64,000 nt of DNA from Nonomuraea indica (GCF_002850745.1 NZ_KZ559476.1:133698-197697); one strand, 5' to 3'. Shown: positions 42,401 through 50,679, counted from the stretch's first letter. Notes: generated by a model not told the origin, from the letters alone. Made by a program: numbers and translations.

Positions 42401-42808
42401 TCACCGGACGACCGGCTCCCAGCCGACCAGCGTCGGCCCGTCCCGCACCGGCACGAAGACGCCCCTCACCCGCTCGCCGCCCACCGGCTCGCGGGCGGCG
42501 TGCCAGCTTCCGGGCAGCAGGCAGTCCGGCACCGCGTCCGGCCGGACCATGACCACCACGGACGGCACCGCGAAGCCCGGCGCGAACGCCCGCCGGTTGA
42601 CGATCCAGCTCTCCACCGTCCCCGCCGGCTCGGCCGCCTCCCAGTGCCAGCCTTCCGTGCGGCACGCCGGGCAGAACGCCCGGGCGGGCAGGCGGGCCGT
42701 CCCGCAGGAGTCGCACCGCTGGACGGCGAACTCCTCGCGCCCGGTCCGCTCCCACCACGGGGCCGAGTCACGATCGGGGCGCCAGGCCCCGGCGGGCGGG
42801 TCGGACAT
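42401..42808 (-). CDS. DUF35/OB-fold zinc-ribbon partner of the Ltp-like aldolase
   Basis: A 135-aa DUF35 protein. A rubredoxin-like zinc ribbon, CDSCGTARLPARAFCPAC (about 32-49), is followed by an OB-fold (GTVESWIVNRRAFAPGF...PSVVVMVRPD). DUF35 proteins bind CoA substrates and form complexes with SCP2-thiolase enzymes; in the Thermomonospora curvata steroid aldolase the Ltp2 subunit requires the DUF35 part of ChsH2. Here DUF35 is a free protein encoded 6 nt after the aldolase gene. Confidence 0.88.
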   Translation of the reverse strand: MSDPPAGAWRPDRDSAPWWERTGREEFAVQRCDSCGTARLPARAFCPACRTEGWHWEAAEPAGTVESWIVNRRAFAPGFAVPSVVVMVRPDAVPDCLLPGSWHAAREPVGGERVRGVFVPVRDGPTLVGWEPVVR

Positions 42809-42814
42809 GGCGGC

Positions 42815-43993
42815 TCAACCCCTTCTGAGGATCAGTGCCGAGGTGGCCGGGAGGACGTAGCCGGGCTGCGCCGTCGACAGGGCGACCTCGGCGCCCGGCA
42901 CCTGCCGGTCGCCCGCGTCGCCGCGCAGTTGCGAGACGGCCTCGGCGATGTGGTTGACGCCGTGCACGTAGCCCTCGGACAGGAAGCCCCCGTGGGTGTT
43001 GACCGGCAGCGGCCCGCCCAGGGCGGTGGCGCCCGAGGCCACGTACGGGCCGCCCTCGCCCTTGGGGCAGAAGCCGTAGTCCTCCAGTTGCACGATGACC
43101 GAGTAGGTGAAGCAGTCGTAGAGCTGCGCCACGTCGACGTCCGCGGGGCCGAGACCGGCCTGGCCGTACAGGCGGGGGGCCAGGGCGGCGGCGGCCGTGA
43201 CCGTCGGGTCGGACGGGCCGCCCGACAGGTGCGACTGCCCGCCGCCCCAGGCGGCGGCCGAGACGAGGACGGGCGGGCGGCGCAGGTCGCGGGCGCGCTC
43301 GGCGGAGGTGACGACGAGCGCGCACGCGCCGTCGGTCTCCAGGCAGCAGTCGAGCAGGCGGAACGGCTCGGCGATCCACCGGCCGGCGAGGTAGTCGTCC
43401 AGGGTGATGGGGGTGCGCATGAGGGCGCGGGGATTCTTGGCGGCGTTGGCCCGCTGGGTCACCGCGATCTGTCCGAAATGCTCGGCCCTTGTCCCATATT
43501 TCAGCATGTGTGCGCGGGCGTACATCGCGAACTGCTGAGGCGGCGCCACGTACCCGTACGGGGCCTGGTACTGCACCTCAGGACTCACTGGAAGGGCCCG
43601 GCCGGTGCCGCCCATCCGGAACTCCGACCGCGCGTTGATCGCCCGGTAGCACACGACCGTCTCCGCCACGCCGGCCGCGACCGCCAGGGCCGCCTGGGCG
43701 ACGACGGCGTGCGAGACGCTGCCGCCGCCGAACTGGTCCAGGTGCCAGTGCGGGTCGTGGATGCCCAGGGCGGGGCCGACCAGGGAGGGGGCCGCCGAGT
43801 CGCCGACCCGGTGGGTGGCCAGGCCGTCCACGTCGTCCGGGGTGAGCCCGGCGTCGTCCAGGGCGGCCATGATCGCGCGGCAGGCCAGCGTCAGCGTGCT
43901 CACGCCGGAGTCCTTGCCGAACGGGGTGTAGCCCACGCCGGCGATCGCCGTACGGTCCCTGAATTCAAGCAAGCGCTTGACCACAAACGCCAC
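42815..43993 (-). CDS. SCP2-thiolase-like aldolase (Ltp2-type)
   Basis: Up to 392 aa. Thiolase fold: TAIAGVGYTPFGKDSGVSTLTLACRAIMAALDDAGL at the N-terminus and NTHGGFLSEGYVHGVNH near 330. The usual nucleophilic cysteine is replaced (FGGGSVSHAV, about 88-97), as in Ltp2, which performs retro-aldol cleavage of the 17-hydroxy steroid side-chain CoA ester. Gene pairing with DUF35 supports that role, but here it is under a KstR2-type site. The ATG at 43993 would put operator 3 inside the first codons; a TTG at 43972 (LLEFRDRTAIAG) is a realistic alternative start. Confidence 0.8.
   Translation of the reverse strand: MAFVVKRLLEFRDRTAIAGVGYTPFGKDSGVSTLTLACRAIMAALDDAGLTPDDVDGLATHRVGDSAAPSLVGPALGIHDPHWHLDQFGGGSVSHAVVAQAALAVAAGVAETVVCYRAINARSEFRMGGTGRALPVSPEVQYQAPYGYVAPPQQFAMYARAHMLKYGTRAEHFGQIAVTQRANAAKNPRALMRTPITLDDYLAGRWIAEPFRLLDCCLETDGACALVVTSAERARDLRRPPVLVSAAAWGGGQSHLSGGPSDPTVTAAAALAPRLYGQAGLGPADVDVAQLYDCFTYSVIVQLEDYGFCPKGEGGPYVASGATALGGPLPVNTHGGFLSEGYVHGVNHIAEAVSQLRGDAGDRQVPGAEVALSTAQPGYVLPATSALILRRG
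43965..43982. promoter_or_regulatory. KstR2-type operator 3 (Ltp/DUF35 operon)
   Basis: TCAAGCAAGCGCTTGACC; the 14-bp core at 43968-43981 matches AnCAAGnnCTTGnT at 9 of 10 fixed positions. It overlaps the possible start region of the leftward Ltp-like gene and faces operator 4 about 120 bp away. Confidence 0.8.
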
Positions 43994-44052
43994 GCTAGGC
44001 CCGAAAATCCCGGCATGTCAACGTGCCCGCGCCCGCGAAGCCCCGGTTTCGC

Positions 44053-44082
44053 TTGACAGTCCTCCGCTCACAGCCCTACCGT
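44053..44082 (+). promoter_or_regulatory. promoter of the flavin reductase-fadE30-ipdF operon
   Basis: TTGACA (44053-44058), an 18-bp spacer and TACCGT (44077-44082). The KstR2-type operator 4 begins 4 bp downstream of the -10 hexamer, where it would cover the transcription start and block initiation. Confidence 0.65.
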
Positions 44083-44085
44083 CCA

Positions 44086-44099
44086 AGCAAGCGCTTGGT
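44086..44099. promoter_or_regulatory. KstR2-type operator 4 (flavin reductase-fadE30-ipdF)
   Basis: AGCAAGCGCTTGGT matches the KstR2 consensus AnCAAGnnCTTGnT at every fixed position. It lies between a good promoter and the Shine-Dalgarno of the flavin reductase gene. Confidence 0.9.
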
Positions 44100-44137
44100 A
44101 AGATAACGAGTACGGCGGAACCCGAGGAGGCCACGAG

Positions 44138-44740
44138 ATGAGCACACACGCTGCCCGGCTGGTCACGCCGGACGGCTGTGCGGGCCGCCCGACGCCCCAC
44201 CAGCGCAGAGCCCTCCACGGAGCCGCCATGCCCAACGGCCTACCCCCCGAGAGCGCGAACGGCCATCTCGACAGCCGGCGCTTCAGGCAGGTGCTCGGGA
44301 GGTTCGCCACCGGCGTGGTGGCGATCACCGCGCTCGACCCGGTGACCGGCGAGCCGTGCGGCCTCGCGGCGAACTCCTTCACCTCCGTCTCCCTGGACCC
44401 GCCGCTGGTGGCGTTCTGCGTGGCGCACACCAGCACCAGTTGGCCGCGGGTGCGCGGCGCCAAGGCGCTGACCGTGAACGTCCTGGCCGAGCACCAGCAG
44501 CCGGTCTGCGCGCAGCTGGCGACGCGGGGCGGCGACAAGTTCGCCGGGCTCGGCTGGACCGGCTCACCCGGCGGCAACCCGGTGCTGGACGGGGCGCTGG
44601 CCTGGATGGACTGCTCGGTCGAGGCCGAGCACCCGGCGGGCGACCACGTGATCGTCGTCGCCCGGGTGCTCCAGCTCGACACGCACGCCGACGGAGGCCC
44701 GCTGGTGTTCTTCCGGGGCGGCTACGGGGGCTTTCGTTGA
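44138..44740 (+). CDS. flavin reductase (HsaB-like FMN reductase domain)
   Basis: A 200-aa protein. The flavin-reductase-like split-barrel domain begins near residue 40 (DSRRFRQVLGRFATGVVAITALDPVTGEPCGLAANSFTSVSLDPPLVAFCVA). It continues with FAGLGW and ends with GGPLVFFRGGYGGF, the usual C-terminus of HsaB/HpaC-type reductases that supply FMNH2 to a partner oxygenase. The first about 35 residues are extra; a GAGGAGG Shine-Dalgarno nevertheless supports the ATG at 44138. It leads the operon with fadE30 and ipdF. Partner not obvious locally; the LLM enzyme of the same regulon is a candidate. Confidence 0.85.
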   Translation: MSTHAARLVTPDGCAGRPTPHQRRALHGAAMPNGLPPESANGHLDSRRFRQVLGRFATGVVAITALDPVTGEPCGLAANSFTSVSLDPPLVAFCVAHTSTSWPRVRGAKALTVNVLAEHQQPVCAQLATRGGDKFAGLGWTGSPGGNPVLDGALAWMDCSVEAEHPAGDHVIVVARVLQLDTHADGGPLVFFRGGYGGFR

Positions 44741-45876
44741 GCTCGCGCGCGAGCCTGCGCGAACAGGCGCGGGCGTGGCTGGCGGAGAACCTGACGGGCG
44801 AGTTCGCCGGCGCGCGCGGCCTGGGCGGCCCTGGCCGCGAGCACGAGGGGCACGCGATCCGGCTGGCCTGGGAACGCCACCTCGGCAAGGCGGGCTGGAC
44901 CTGCCTGGCCTGGCCCGAGCGGTACGGCGGCCGGGCCGCCTCCCTGGAGGACCAGGTGGCCTTCCACGAGGAGTACGCCCGGGCCGACGCCCCCGCCCGG
45001 GTGGGCCACATCGGCGAGGGGCTGGTCGGGCCGACGATCCTCGAGTTCGGCACCGACGACCAGCGGGCGCGGTTCCTGCCGCCGATCCGGCGTGGCGAGG
45101 AGCTGTGGTGCCAGGGCTACTCCGAGCCGGACGCCGGCTCCGACCTGGCGGCGGTGCGCACCCGGGCGCACCTGGAGGGCGGCCGGTGGGTGGTCACCGG
45201 GCAGAAGGTGTGGACGTCCCTGGCCCACCTGGCCGACTGGTGCTTCGTGCTGTGCCGGACCGAGCCGGGCTCGCGGCGGCACCGGGGCCTGTCCTACCTG
45301 CTGGTGCCGATGCGCCAGCCCGGGGTCGAGGTGCGGCCCATCGTGCAGCTGACCGGCACGTCGGAGTTCAACGAGGTGTTCTTCGACGGGGCCACCACCG
45401 ACGCCGGCAACATCGTGGGCGAGCCGGGCGACGGCTGGCGGGTGGCGATGGCCACCCTCGGCCACGAGCGGGGCGCGTCCACGCTCGGCCAGCAGATCGG
45501 CTTCCGGCGCGAGTTGGACAAGGTGATCGAGACGGCCCGGCGCACCGGCGCGGCGGACGACCCGGTGCTGCGCGACCGGCTGGTGCGGGCATGGCTGGAG
45601 CTGGAGATCATGCGGCTGAACGCGCTGCGCGCGCTGCGGCCCGCCCCCGGGCCCGAGGCCTCGATCGGCAAGCTCTACTGGTCGGAGTGGCATCGCCGGC
45701 TCGGCGAGCTGGCGCAGGCCGTCCAGGGCAGGGCGGGTCTGGTCGCGCGTGACGGCGAGCTGGACGACCTGCAGCGCCTCTATCTCTTCAGCCGGGCGGA
45801 CACGATCTACGCCGGGTCGAGCGAGATCCAGCGCAACATCATCGCCGAGCGCACGCTGGGGCTGCCCCGGCAGTGA
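44737..45876 (+). CDS. fadE30: acyl-CoA dehydrogenase FadE30
   Basis: About 379 aa. Motifs of a complete dehydrogenase: WPERYGG, EELWCQGYSEPDAGSDLAAVRTRA (about 117-140, flavin/substrate binding), WVVTGQKVWTS, and the catalytic glutamate in YAGSSEIQRNIIAERTLGLPR at the C-terminus. FadE30 oxidises HIP-CoA, the step after FadD3. The TTG start at 44737 overlaps the preceding stop (TTGA), and the next gene overlaps or abuts its stop, so translation is coupled. Context and ending motif fit FadE30 well. Confidence 0.85.
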   Translation: MSSRASLREQARAWLAENLTGEFAGARGLGGPGREHEGHAIRLAWERHLGKAGWTCLAWPERYGGRAASLEDQVAFHEEYARADAPARVGHIGEGLVGPTILEFGTDDQRARFLPPIRRGEELWCQGYSEPDAGSDLAAVRTRAHLEGGRWVVTGQKVWTSLAHLADWCFVLCRTEPGSRRHRGLSYLLVPMRQPGVEVRPIVQLTGTSEFNEVFFDGATTDAGNIVGEPGDGWRVAMATLGHERGASTLGQQIGFRRELDKVIETARRTGAADDPVLRDRLVRAWLELEIMRLNALRALRPAPGPEASIGKLYWSEWHRRLGELAQAVQGRAGLVARDGELDDLQRLYLFSRADTIYAGSSEIQRNIIAERTLGLPRQ

Positions 45877-45887
45877 GGGGGACCGCC

Positions 45888-46661
45888 ATGGCACCGGACT
45901 GTCCGCGCGGGCACGGCCTGCTCGACGGCAGGGTGACGCTCGTGACGGCCGCCGCCGGCGCCGGCATCGGCTTCGCGACCGCCAGGCGCTGCGCCGAGGA
46001 GGGGGCCGTGGTCGTGCTGTCCGACCGGCACGAGCGCCGCCTGGCCGAGGCCGCCGGGACGCTGGCGGAGCTGACCGGGGTCGAGCCGCTCGCGGTGCCG
46101 TGCGACGTGACGTCGGAGGCACAGGTGGTGGCGCTGTTCGACGCGGTGGTGGCGGCGCACGGCAGGCTGGACGTGGTGGTCAACAACGCGGGGCTGGGCG
46201 GCACGGCCGAGCTGGCGGGCATGGCGGACGAGCAGTGGCACGCCGTCCTCGACGTGACGCTGAACGGCACCATGCGCTGCACCCGGGCCGCCGTGCGCCT
46301 GATGATCGGCCAGGGGTCGGGCGTCATCGTCAACAACGCCTCGGTGGTGGGCTGGCGGGCGCAGCGGGGGCAGGCGCACTACGCCGCGGCCAAGGCCGGG
46401 GTCATGGCGCTGACCAGGTGCGTCGCGATGGAGGTCGCCGAGCACGGCATCCGGGTGAACGCGGTGGCGCCGTCACTCGCCGTGCATCCGTTCCTGGCCA
46501 GGGTGACCAGCGAGGAGCTGCTGGCGGAGCTGGCGGCACGCGAGGCGTTCGGCCGGTCGGCGGAGCCGTGGGAGGTGGCCAACGTGATCGTGTTCCTGGC
46601 CAGCGACTACTCGTCGTACATGACCGGGGAGGTCGTCTCCGTCTCCGCCCAGCACCCCTGA
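45888..46661 (+). CDS. ipdF: IpdF short-chain dehydrogenase
   Basis: A 257-aa SDR. Cofactor motif LVTAAAGAGIGFATARR (about 18-34), NNAGLGG, NNASVVGWRAQRGQAHYAAAKAGVMALTRC (catalytic Ser, Tyr and Lys in YAAAK, about 145-175), and SDYSSYMTGEVVSVSAQHP at the end, a close match to the mycobacterial Rv3559c pattern as I recall it. IpdF oxidises the 5-hydroxy group in the CoA-linked C/D-ring intermediate. The ATG at 45888 is preceded by GAGGGGG; a GTG at 45873 overlapping the fadE30 stop is possible. Confidence 0.87.
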   Translation: MAPDCPRGHGLLDGRVTLVTAAAGAGIGFATARRCAEEGAVVVLSDRHERRLAEAAGTLAELTGVEPLAVPCDVTSEAQVVALFDAVVAAHGRLDVVVNNAGLGGTAELAGMADEQWHAVLDVTLNGTMRCTRAAVRLMIGQGSGVIVNNASVVGWRAQRGQAHYAAAKAGVMALTRCVAMEVAEHGIRVNAVAPSLAVHPFLARVTSEELLAELAAREAFGRSAEPWEVANVIVFLASDYSSYMTGEVVSVSAQHP

Positions 46662-46667
46662 GACACC

Positions 46668-46692
46668 CTATATCTTGTCTCACAAGATATAG
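46668..46692. promoter_or_regulatory. PadR operator
   Basis: Perfect 10-bp arms CTATATCTTG (46668-46677) and CAAGATATAG (46683-46692) with a 5-bp spacer, 8 nt before the PadR start. This is the usual form of PadR-family operators and suggests autorepression. Confidence 0.85.
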
Positions 46693-46699
46693 TGGGGGC

Positions 46700-47179
46700 G
46701 TGAACATAACGGAGCCCATGTTCCTCGCGCTCACCGCACTGGTGGACGAGCCGCGGCATGGCTACGGGATCGTCCAGGAGGTCGACCGGCTCTCCGGCGG
46801 GCGGGTCCAGCTCAAGATCGGCTCTCTGTACGGCGTCCTCGACCGGCTCGCCGCGGACGGGCTGGTGGGGCTCGACCGCGAGGAGGTGCAGCAGGGTCGC
46901 CTGCGGCGCTACTACCGACTGACCGACGACGGCGCCCGGGCCCTCGCCGCCGAGGCGGCCCGGCTGGCCGCCAACGCCGAGGTCGCGACGGCCCGCCTGC
47001 GCGCCCGCGCGGACACCGGTCCGGAGACCGCCGCGCCGGAATCCGCCCCGCGCGAGCGCGGCCGGTCCTCGACCGGCCGGGCTCCCAGCACCCGGCCGGC
47101 CACTGCTCTGGCGGTGCTCGCCTGTACTGCCCTGACCGCTCTCGCCGCGCGTGCGGCGGCCGACGGAGGTGTCGCGTGA
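46700..47179 (+). CDS. PadR-family transcriptional regulator
   Basis: A 159-aa PadR protein. The winged HTH is FLALTALVDEPRHGYGIVQEVDRLSGGRVQLKIGSLYGVLDRLAADGLV (about 8-56) with the RRYYRLTDDGARAL wing and a C-terminal helix. Beyond about residue 105 it has an unusual Ala/Thr/Arg-rich tail ending in a hydrophobic stretch (ALAVLACTALTALAARAAA) that could be membrane-associated. It controls itself and the coupled membrane-protein gene (GTGA overlap) through the adjacent palindrome. Confidence 0.92.
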   Translation: MNITEPMFLALTALVDEPRHGYGIVQEVDRLSGGRVQLKIGSLYGVLDRLAADGLVGLDREEVQQGRLRRYYRLTDDGARALAAEAARLAANAEVATARLRARADTGPETAAPESAPRERGRSSTGRAPSTRPATALAVLACTALTALAARAAADGGVA

Positions 47180-48174
47180 CCGAACCCGACCCGGTGCTGC
47201 TGGAGCAGCGTTACCGTGCCGTCCTCCGGCTCCTGCCGGCCTCCTACCGGGCGGAGCGGGAGGATGAGATGGTGGCGGCGTTCATGGAGATGTCCGGGGA
47301 GGTGCCGGACGAGCGCGGTCCCCGCCCGCGCTGGGACGAGATCGCCAGCGTGGCCGCGCTCGCGGTGCGGGTGCGGCTCGGCGCCCCGGGCGCCGAGCCG
47401 CGATTGGTCGCCTGGGGCGAGGCCGTCCGGCTGGTCGCGCTGCTGGGCGTGGGCTTCCAGGCGTTGATCAGCCTCTACTCCCTGCTGTCGCTCGGCGCGG
47501 CCGCGCTGCTCGTCGAGCCTCCTAGTGCTCGCCACATCGCTACGACGATGGCGAACTGCGCCTGGATCGCCGCCTACCTGGCCGTCATGCGGGGGCACGT
47601 CCGGCGGGCGAAGGCGGCGGCGCTGGTGGGCTGCGGGTCGTCGCTGTACGTACTCGCCACCGGCCTGCCTGTGGAGTTCCTCGGGTGGTCGGAGGCGGCC
47701 GTCGCGCTGATCCTCGTGACGACGATGCTCGCCCTGCTGGCCGGGTTCCACCGCGGCGTGCAGCCGGCGCGCCGCCCGTGGGGCCGCGCCGTCGCGCCGC
47801 TGGCGGTCGCCGTCCTGCCTCTGACGCTCGAGGCCCCGCTGATCGCCCTGATGAACGCGATGCCGCCGGCGGACAGCGAGGGGCTCATGTGGGCGGCGTT
47901 CTGGCTCGGTCCCGAAGGGCTCGCGATCCTGGCCGTGCTGGTGGCCGGGGCCGTCGCCCTCACGCGGCGCCGGTCTCCCTCCGTGCTGCTGGCCCTGGCG
48001 ACGGCCGGCATGCTGCTGGCGGCGTACCGGCTGCCGGTGGGCCTGCCGCTGGAGTTCAACCAGCCTCTGTGGGTGACCGGTGTCGTCCAGTGCGGGATGC
48101 TCGCGGTGATGGTGTCGCTGCTGCTCGTCACCGGGATACGAGCACTGCCCGCCGGGCGGCCGGCGTCGCTCTGA
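47176..48174 (+). CDS. PadR-coupled multi-pass membrane protein
   Basis: A 332-aa protein. A cytoplasmic N-terminal segment (VLRLLPASYRAEREDEMVAAFMEMSG) typical of PadR-linked permease-like proteins is followed by about eight to nine hydrophobic helices, for example VALLGVGFQALISLYSLLSLG and CGMLAVMVSLLLVTGI near the end. Proteins of this type are often encoded right after PadR regulators and are thought to be sensors or membrane-stress proteins; the role is unknown. Confidence 0.75.
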   Translation: MTEPDPVLLEQRYRAVLRLLPASYRAEREDEMVAAFMEMSGEVPDERGPRPRWDEIASVAALAVRVRLGAPGAEPRLVAWGEAVRLVALLGVGFQALISLYSLLSLGAAALLVEPPSARHIATTMANCAWIAAYLAVMRGHVRRAKAAALVGCGSSLYVLATGLPVEFLGWSEAAVALILVTTMLALLAGFHRGVQPARRPWGRAVAPLAVAVLPLTLEAPLIALMNAMPPADSEGLMWAAFWLGPEGLAILAVLVAGAVALTRRRSPSVLLALATAGMLLAAYRLPVGLPLEFNQPLWVTGVVQCGMLAVMVSLLLVTGIRALPAGRPASL

Positions 48175-48249
48175 CCTGCCGCCTGACACTTCGCCGGGAT
48201 CGGCCCGAAAGGGTGGGCGGGAGGAGGCGCCGCGGCTTACCGTCCGGGT

Positions 48250-49545
48250 ATGAGTCCACGCGCATCCTTCCTGCTCGACGTCCTCATGGCCGAGTTCGGC
48301 GAGTCCATGAGGCGTGAGCCGGCCGCCTTCCGGCGCAAGTTCCGCAAGATGGCCGCCTCCCCCTTCGCCTTCTACCGGGGCAGCGCGTGCCTGTTCTACG
48401 CCGACCTGGCCGGCGCGTACGCCGACGGCTCGTTCCTGGACGAGCAGACCCGCCGGGTCTGGATCCACGGCGACCTGCACGCCGAGAACTTCGGCACCTA
48501 CATGAACGCCTCCGGCGTGCTGGTGTTCAACGTCAACGACTTCGACGAGGCGTACGTCGGGCCCTACACCTGGGACCTCAAGCGGTTCGCGGCGAGCGTG
48601 GCGCTGCTCGGTTACGCCAAGGCGCTGTCCGACGAGGTGATCGGGGCGCTCGTGGCCGGCTTCGCCACCGCCTACCTCGACGAGCTGGCCGCGATCGCCG
48701 ACGGCGGCGACGACGCCGTCGGCGCGCTGACTCTCGACACCACCACCGGTGTCCTGCACCGGGTGCTGCAGACGGCGCGGCTGAACACCAGGGTCGCCCT
48801 GCTGGACGCCGAGACCGTGATCGACGACTACGAGCGGCGCTTCGCGATCACGGACGGGCGGGAGGCGGTCGGCCCGTCGGCGCGCGAGGCGGTGCTGGCG
48901 GCGTTCGACGACTACCTCACCACGCTGCCCGCCAGTACGGGCTCGGTGGCGCACGCCATCAAGGACGTGGCGCTGCGCAAGGGCGTCGGCATCGGCTCGG
49001 CCGGGCTGCCGTCGTACAACCTGCTGCTGGAGGGACGCTCGCAGGCGCTGGAGAACGACGTGATCCTCTACATGAAGCAGGCGCAGGTGCCCGCGGTGGC
49101 CCGGCACGTCACCGACGAGAAGGTGGCGGGGTACTTCCGCCACCAGGGGCACCGCACCGCCGAGTCGCAGCGGGCGCTGCAGGCCTACGCCGATCCGTGG
49201 CTGGGCCACACGACGCTGGACGGCGTCGGGCAGCTCGTGGCCGAGGTCTCGCCGTACTCGGCGGACCTCGACTGGGACGACGTGAACGAGCCGGACGAGC
49301 TGGCGTCGATCATGCGGGACCTGGGCCGGGCGGTGGCGCGGATGCACGCGGTGGCGGACGACGAGTCGAGCCACGACCTGGTGGACTTCTCCACCGAGGA
49401 GGCGATCGTGGCGGTCGTCGGGGGTGACCGGCCCGGGTTCGCGGCGATGCTGGTGGACTTCGCGCACCGGTACGGGGCGCAGGCGCGCGGCGACCATCAG
49501 ACGTTCGTCGACCTGTTCCGCAACGGCCGCCTGCCCGGGGTGTGA
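48250..49545 (+). CDS. DUF2252 domain protein (kinase-like fold)
   Basis: A 431-aa DUF2252 protein. Signatures: FAFYRGSACLFYADLA (about 38-53), VWIHGDLHAENFGTYMNASGVLVFNVNDFDEAYVGPYTWDLKRFAASVAL (about 74-123), whose HGDLHxxNF and DFDE segments resemble the catalytic and metal loops of aminoglycoside phosphotransferases, and KDVALRKGVGIGSAGLPSYNLLLEG. The substrate is unknown. Ends 5 nt before the convergent ATP-grasp gene. Confidence 0.88.
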   Translation: MSPRASFLLDVLMAEFGESMRREPAAFRRKFRKMAASPFAFYRGSACLFYADLAGAYADGSFLDEQTRRVWIHGDLHAENFGTYMNASGVLVFNVNDFDEAYVGPYTWDLKRFAASVALLGYAKALSDEVIGALVAGFATAYLDELAAIADGGDDAVGALTLDTTTGVLHRVLQTARLNTRVALLDAETVIDDYERRFAITDGREAVGPSAREAVLAAFDDYLTTLPASTGSVAHAIKDVALRKGVGIGSAGLPSYNLLLEGRSQALENDVILYMKQAQVPAVARHVTDEKVAGYFRHQGHRTAESQRALQAYADPWLGHTTLDGVGQLVAEVSPYSADLDWDDVNEPDELASIMRDLGRAVARMHAVADDESSHDLVDFSTEEAIVAVVGGDRPGFAAMLVDFAHRYGAQARGDHQTFVDLFRNGRLPGV

Positions 49546-49549
49546 CCGG

Positions 49550-50365
49550 CTACAGCAGCTCGCGCAGGCCCCTGGCGAGGGCCGCCGGCGCGCCGGGGTC
49601 GTAGCGGAGGAACAGGTAGGGCTCGGTCAGCTCCACCTCGATCACCACGGGGCCGCCGTCGGGCAGCCGGACCAGGTCGATCCGCGCGTACAGGAGCGGC
49701 TCGGGGACGGCGGCGAGCACCTTCTCGGCCAGCTCGATCTGGTCCGGGTCGGGGGTGCGCGGCCGCGCCCTGACGTGGTCGGCGCCCGTCATGCCCGGGC
49801 TGAGCATGGGGGTGCGGCGGACGGCGTGGCTGAACCGGCGGTTGAAGTACAGCAGGGAGGTCTCGCCCTCCGACTCGACCATGTCGAGGTAGGGCTGGAC
49901 CATGGGGGTGCGGCCGGAGTCCGCCAGCCAGGCCGCGTGGTCGCGGGCGCGGCCGGGGTCGGTGGTCCTGATGGTGTCGCGGGCGCCCGCCGAGACGGCG
50001 GGCTTGACGACGTACTCGTCCCAGGCGGGCAGGTCGTGTGCCGACCAGTGGGTGGGCACGATCGGCACGCCCAGCTCGCGCAGGTAGGTCTTGTCGGTGT
50101 TGCGCTCCAGCACACCCGCAGGATTGAGCAGTCTGGTGGTCGTCTCGACGTGGCGGGCCCAGGCGAGGAACTCATCGCGGCGGGCGAGGTAGTCCCAGAC
50201 GGACCGGACGACGACGGCGTCGTAGGACTGCCAGCGGACCCCGGGGTCGTCCCACCGCTCGGCCCGCCCCGCGATGCCGGCCTCCCGCCAGGCGGCCAGG
50301 GCGGGCTCGCGCTCGTCGTCGTTCTGGTCGGGGTCGTCGAACGTCACATAGGCACAGGTGAACAC
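49550..50365 (-). CDS. ATP-grasp domain protein
   Basis: A 271-aa ATP-grasp-type protein resembling RimK/glutathione-synthetase-like ligases: TYLRELGVPIVPTHWSAHDLPAWDEYVVKPAVSAGARDT (central lysine strand, about 92-130), MVQPYLDMVESEGETSLLYFNRRFSHAVRR, and the metal-binding VVIEVELTEPYLFL near the C-terminus. The glutamates in EVELTEP are the expected Mg ligands. Product unknown. The GTG start is at 50365. Confidence 0.8.
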   Translation of the reverse strand: MFTCAYVTFDDPDQNDDEREPALAAWREAGIAGRAERWDDPGVRWQSYDAVVVRSVWDYLARRDEFLAWARHVETTTRLLNPAGVLERNTDKTYLRELGVPIVPTHWSAHDLPAWDEYVVKPAVSAGARDTIRTTDPGRARDHAAWLADSGRTPMVQPYLDMVESEGETSLLYFNRRFSHAVRRTPMLSPGMTGADHVRARPRTPDPDQIELAEKVLAAVPEPLLYARIDLVRLPDGGPVVIEVELTEPYLFLRYDPGAPAALARGLRELL

Positions 50366-50410
50366 GGTGCCGATGGTACGGGTGCGGCTCGCCCGGGCCG
50401 GCCGCGGGGG

Positions 50411-50668
50411 CTAGTCGACCTCGGAGACCAGGACGGCGCCGCCGCCGCGGGTGGCGGTCACGGTGTTGGCGTTGACGGAGGTGACGTTGGTCGCCGTGCC
50501 AGTGCCGGAGGAGCGGGCGAGGACGTCGCCGAAGACGTTGCCCGACTGGGCGGACTCGCGGACGGAGCTGGAGTTCTTCGTGGTGGTGTCGGCGAGCGCC
50601 GGGGCGGCGGGCAGGGCGAGGGTGATGGCGGCCAGGGACACGGCCGCGAGGCGAAGGGCGCTGATCAT
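50411..50668 (-). CDS. small secreted protein with SAQSGNVFGD motif (copy 1)
   Basis: An 85-aa protein. A typical Sec signal peptide (ISALRLAAVSLAAITLALPAAPALA, cleavage after ALA at about 26) precedes a short mature chain DTTTKNSSSVRESAQSGNVFGDVLARSSGTGTATNVTSVN, rich in Thr, Ser, Asn and Gly. It shares the core [E/D]SAQSGNVFGD[V/I] and an (A)TNVTxVN segment with the next gene, so the two are tandem duplicates. No known family; good GAGAGGA Shine-Dalgarno. Confidence 0.75.
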   Translation of the reverse strand: MISALRLAAVSLAAITLALPAAPALADTTTKNSSSVRESAQSGNVFGDVLARSSGTGTATNVTSVNANTVTATRGGGAVLVSEVD

Positions 50669-50679
50669 GGTGGGTCCTC

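Noticed and set aside
44138..44740. Naming the flavin reductase gene hsaB
   Set aside because: The domain fits HsaB-type reductases, but no hsaA, hsaC or hsaD is present and it is linked to fadE30/ipdF, so only the family name is used.
46912..49497. 861-residue minus-strand frame over the PadR, membrane and DUF2252 genes
   Set aside because: Shadow of three clear plus-strand genes.
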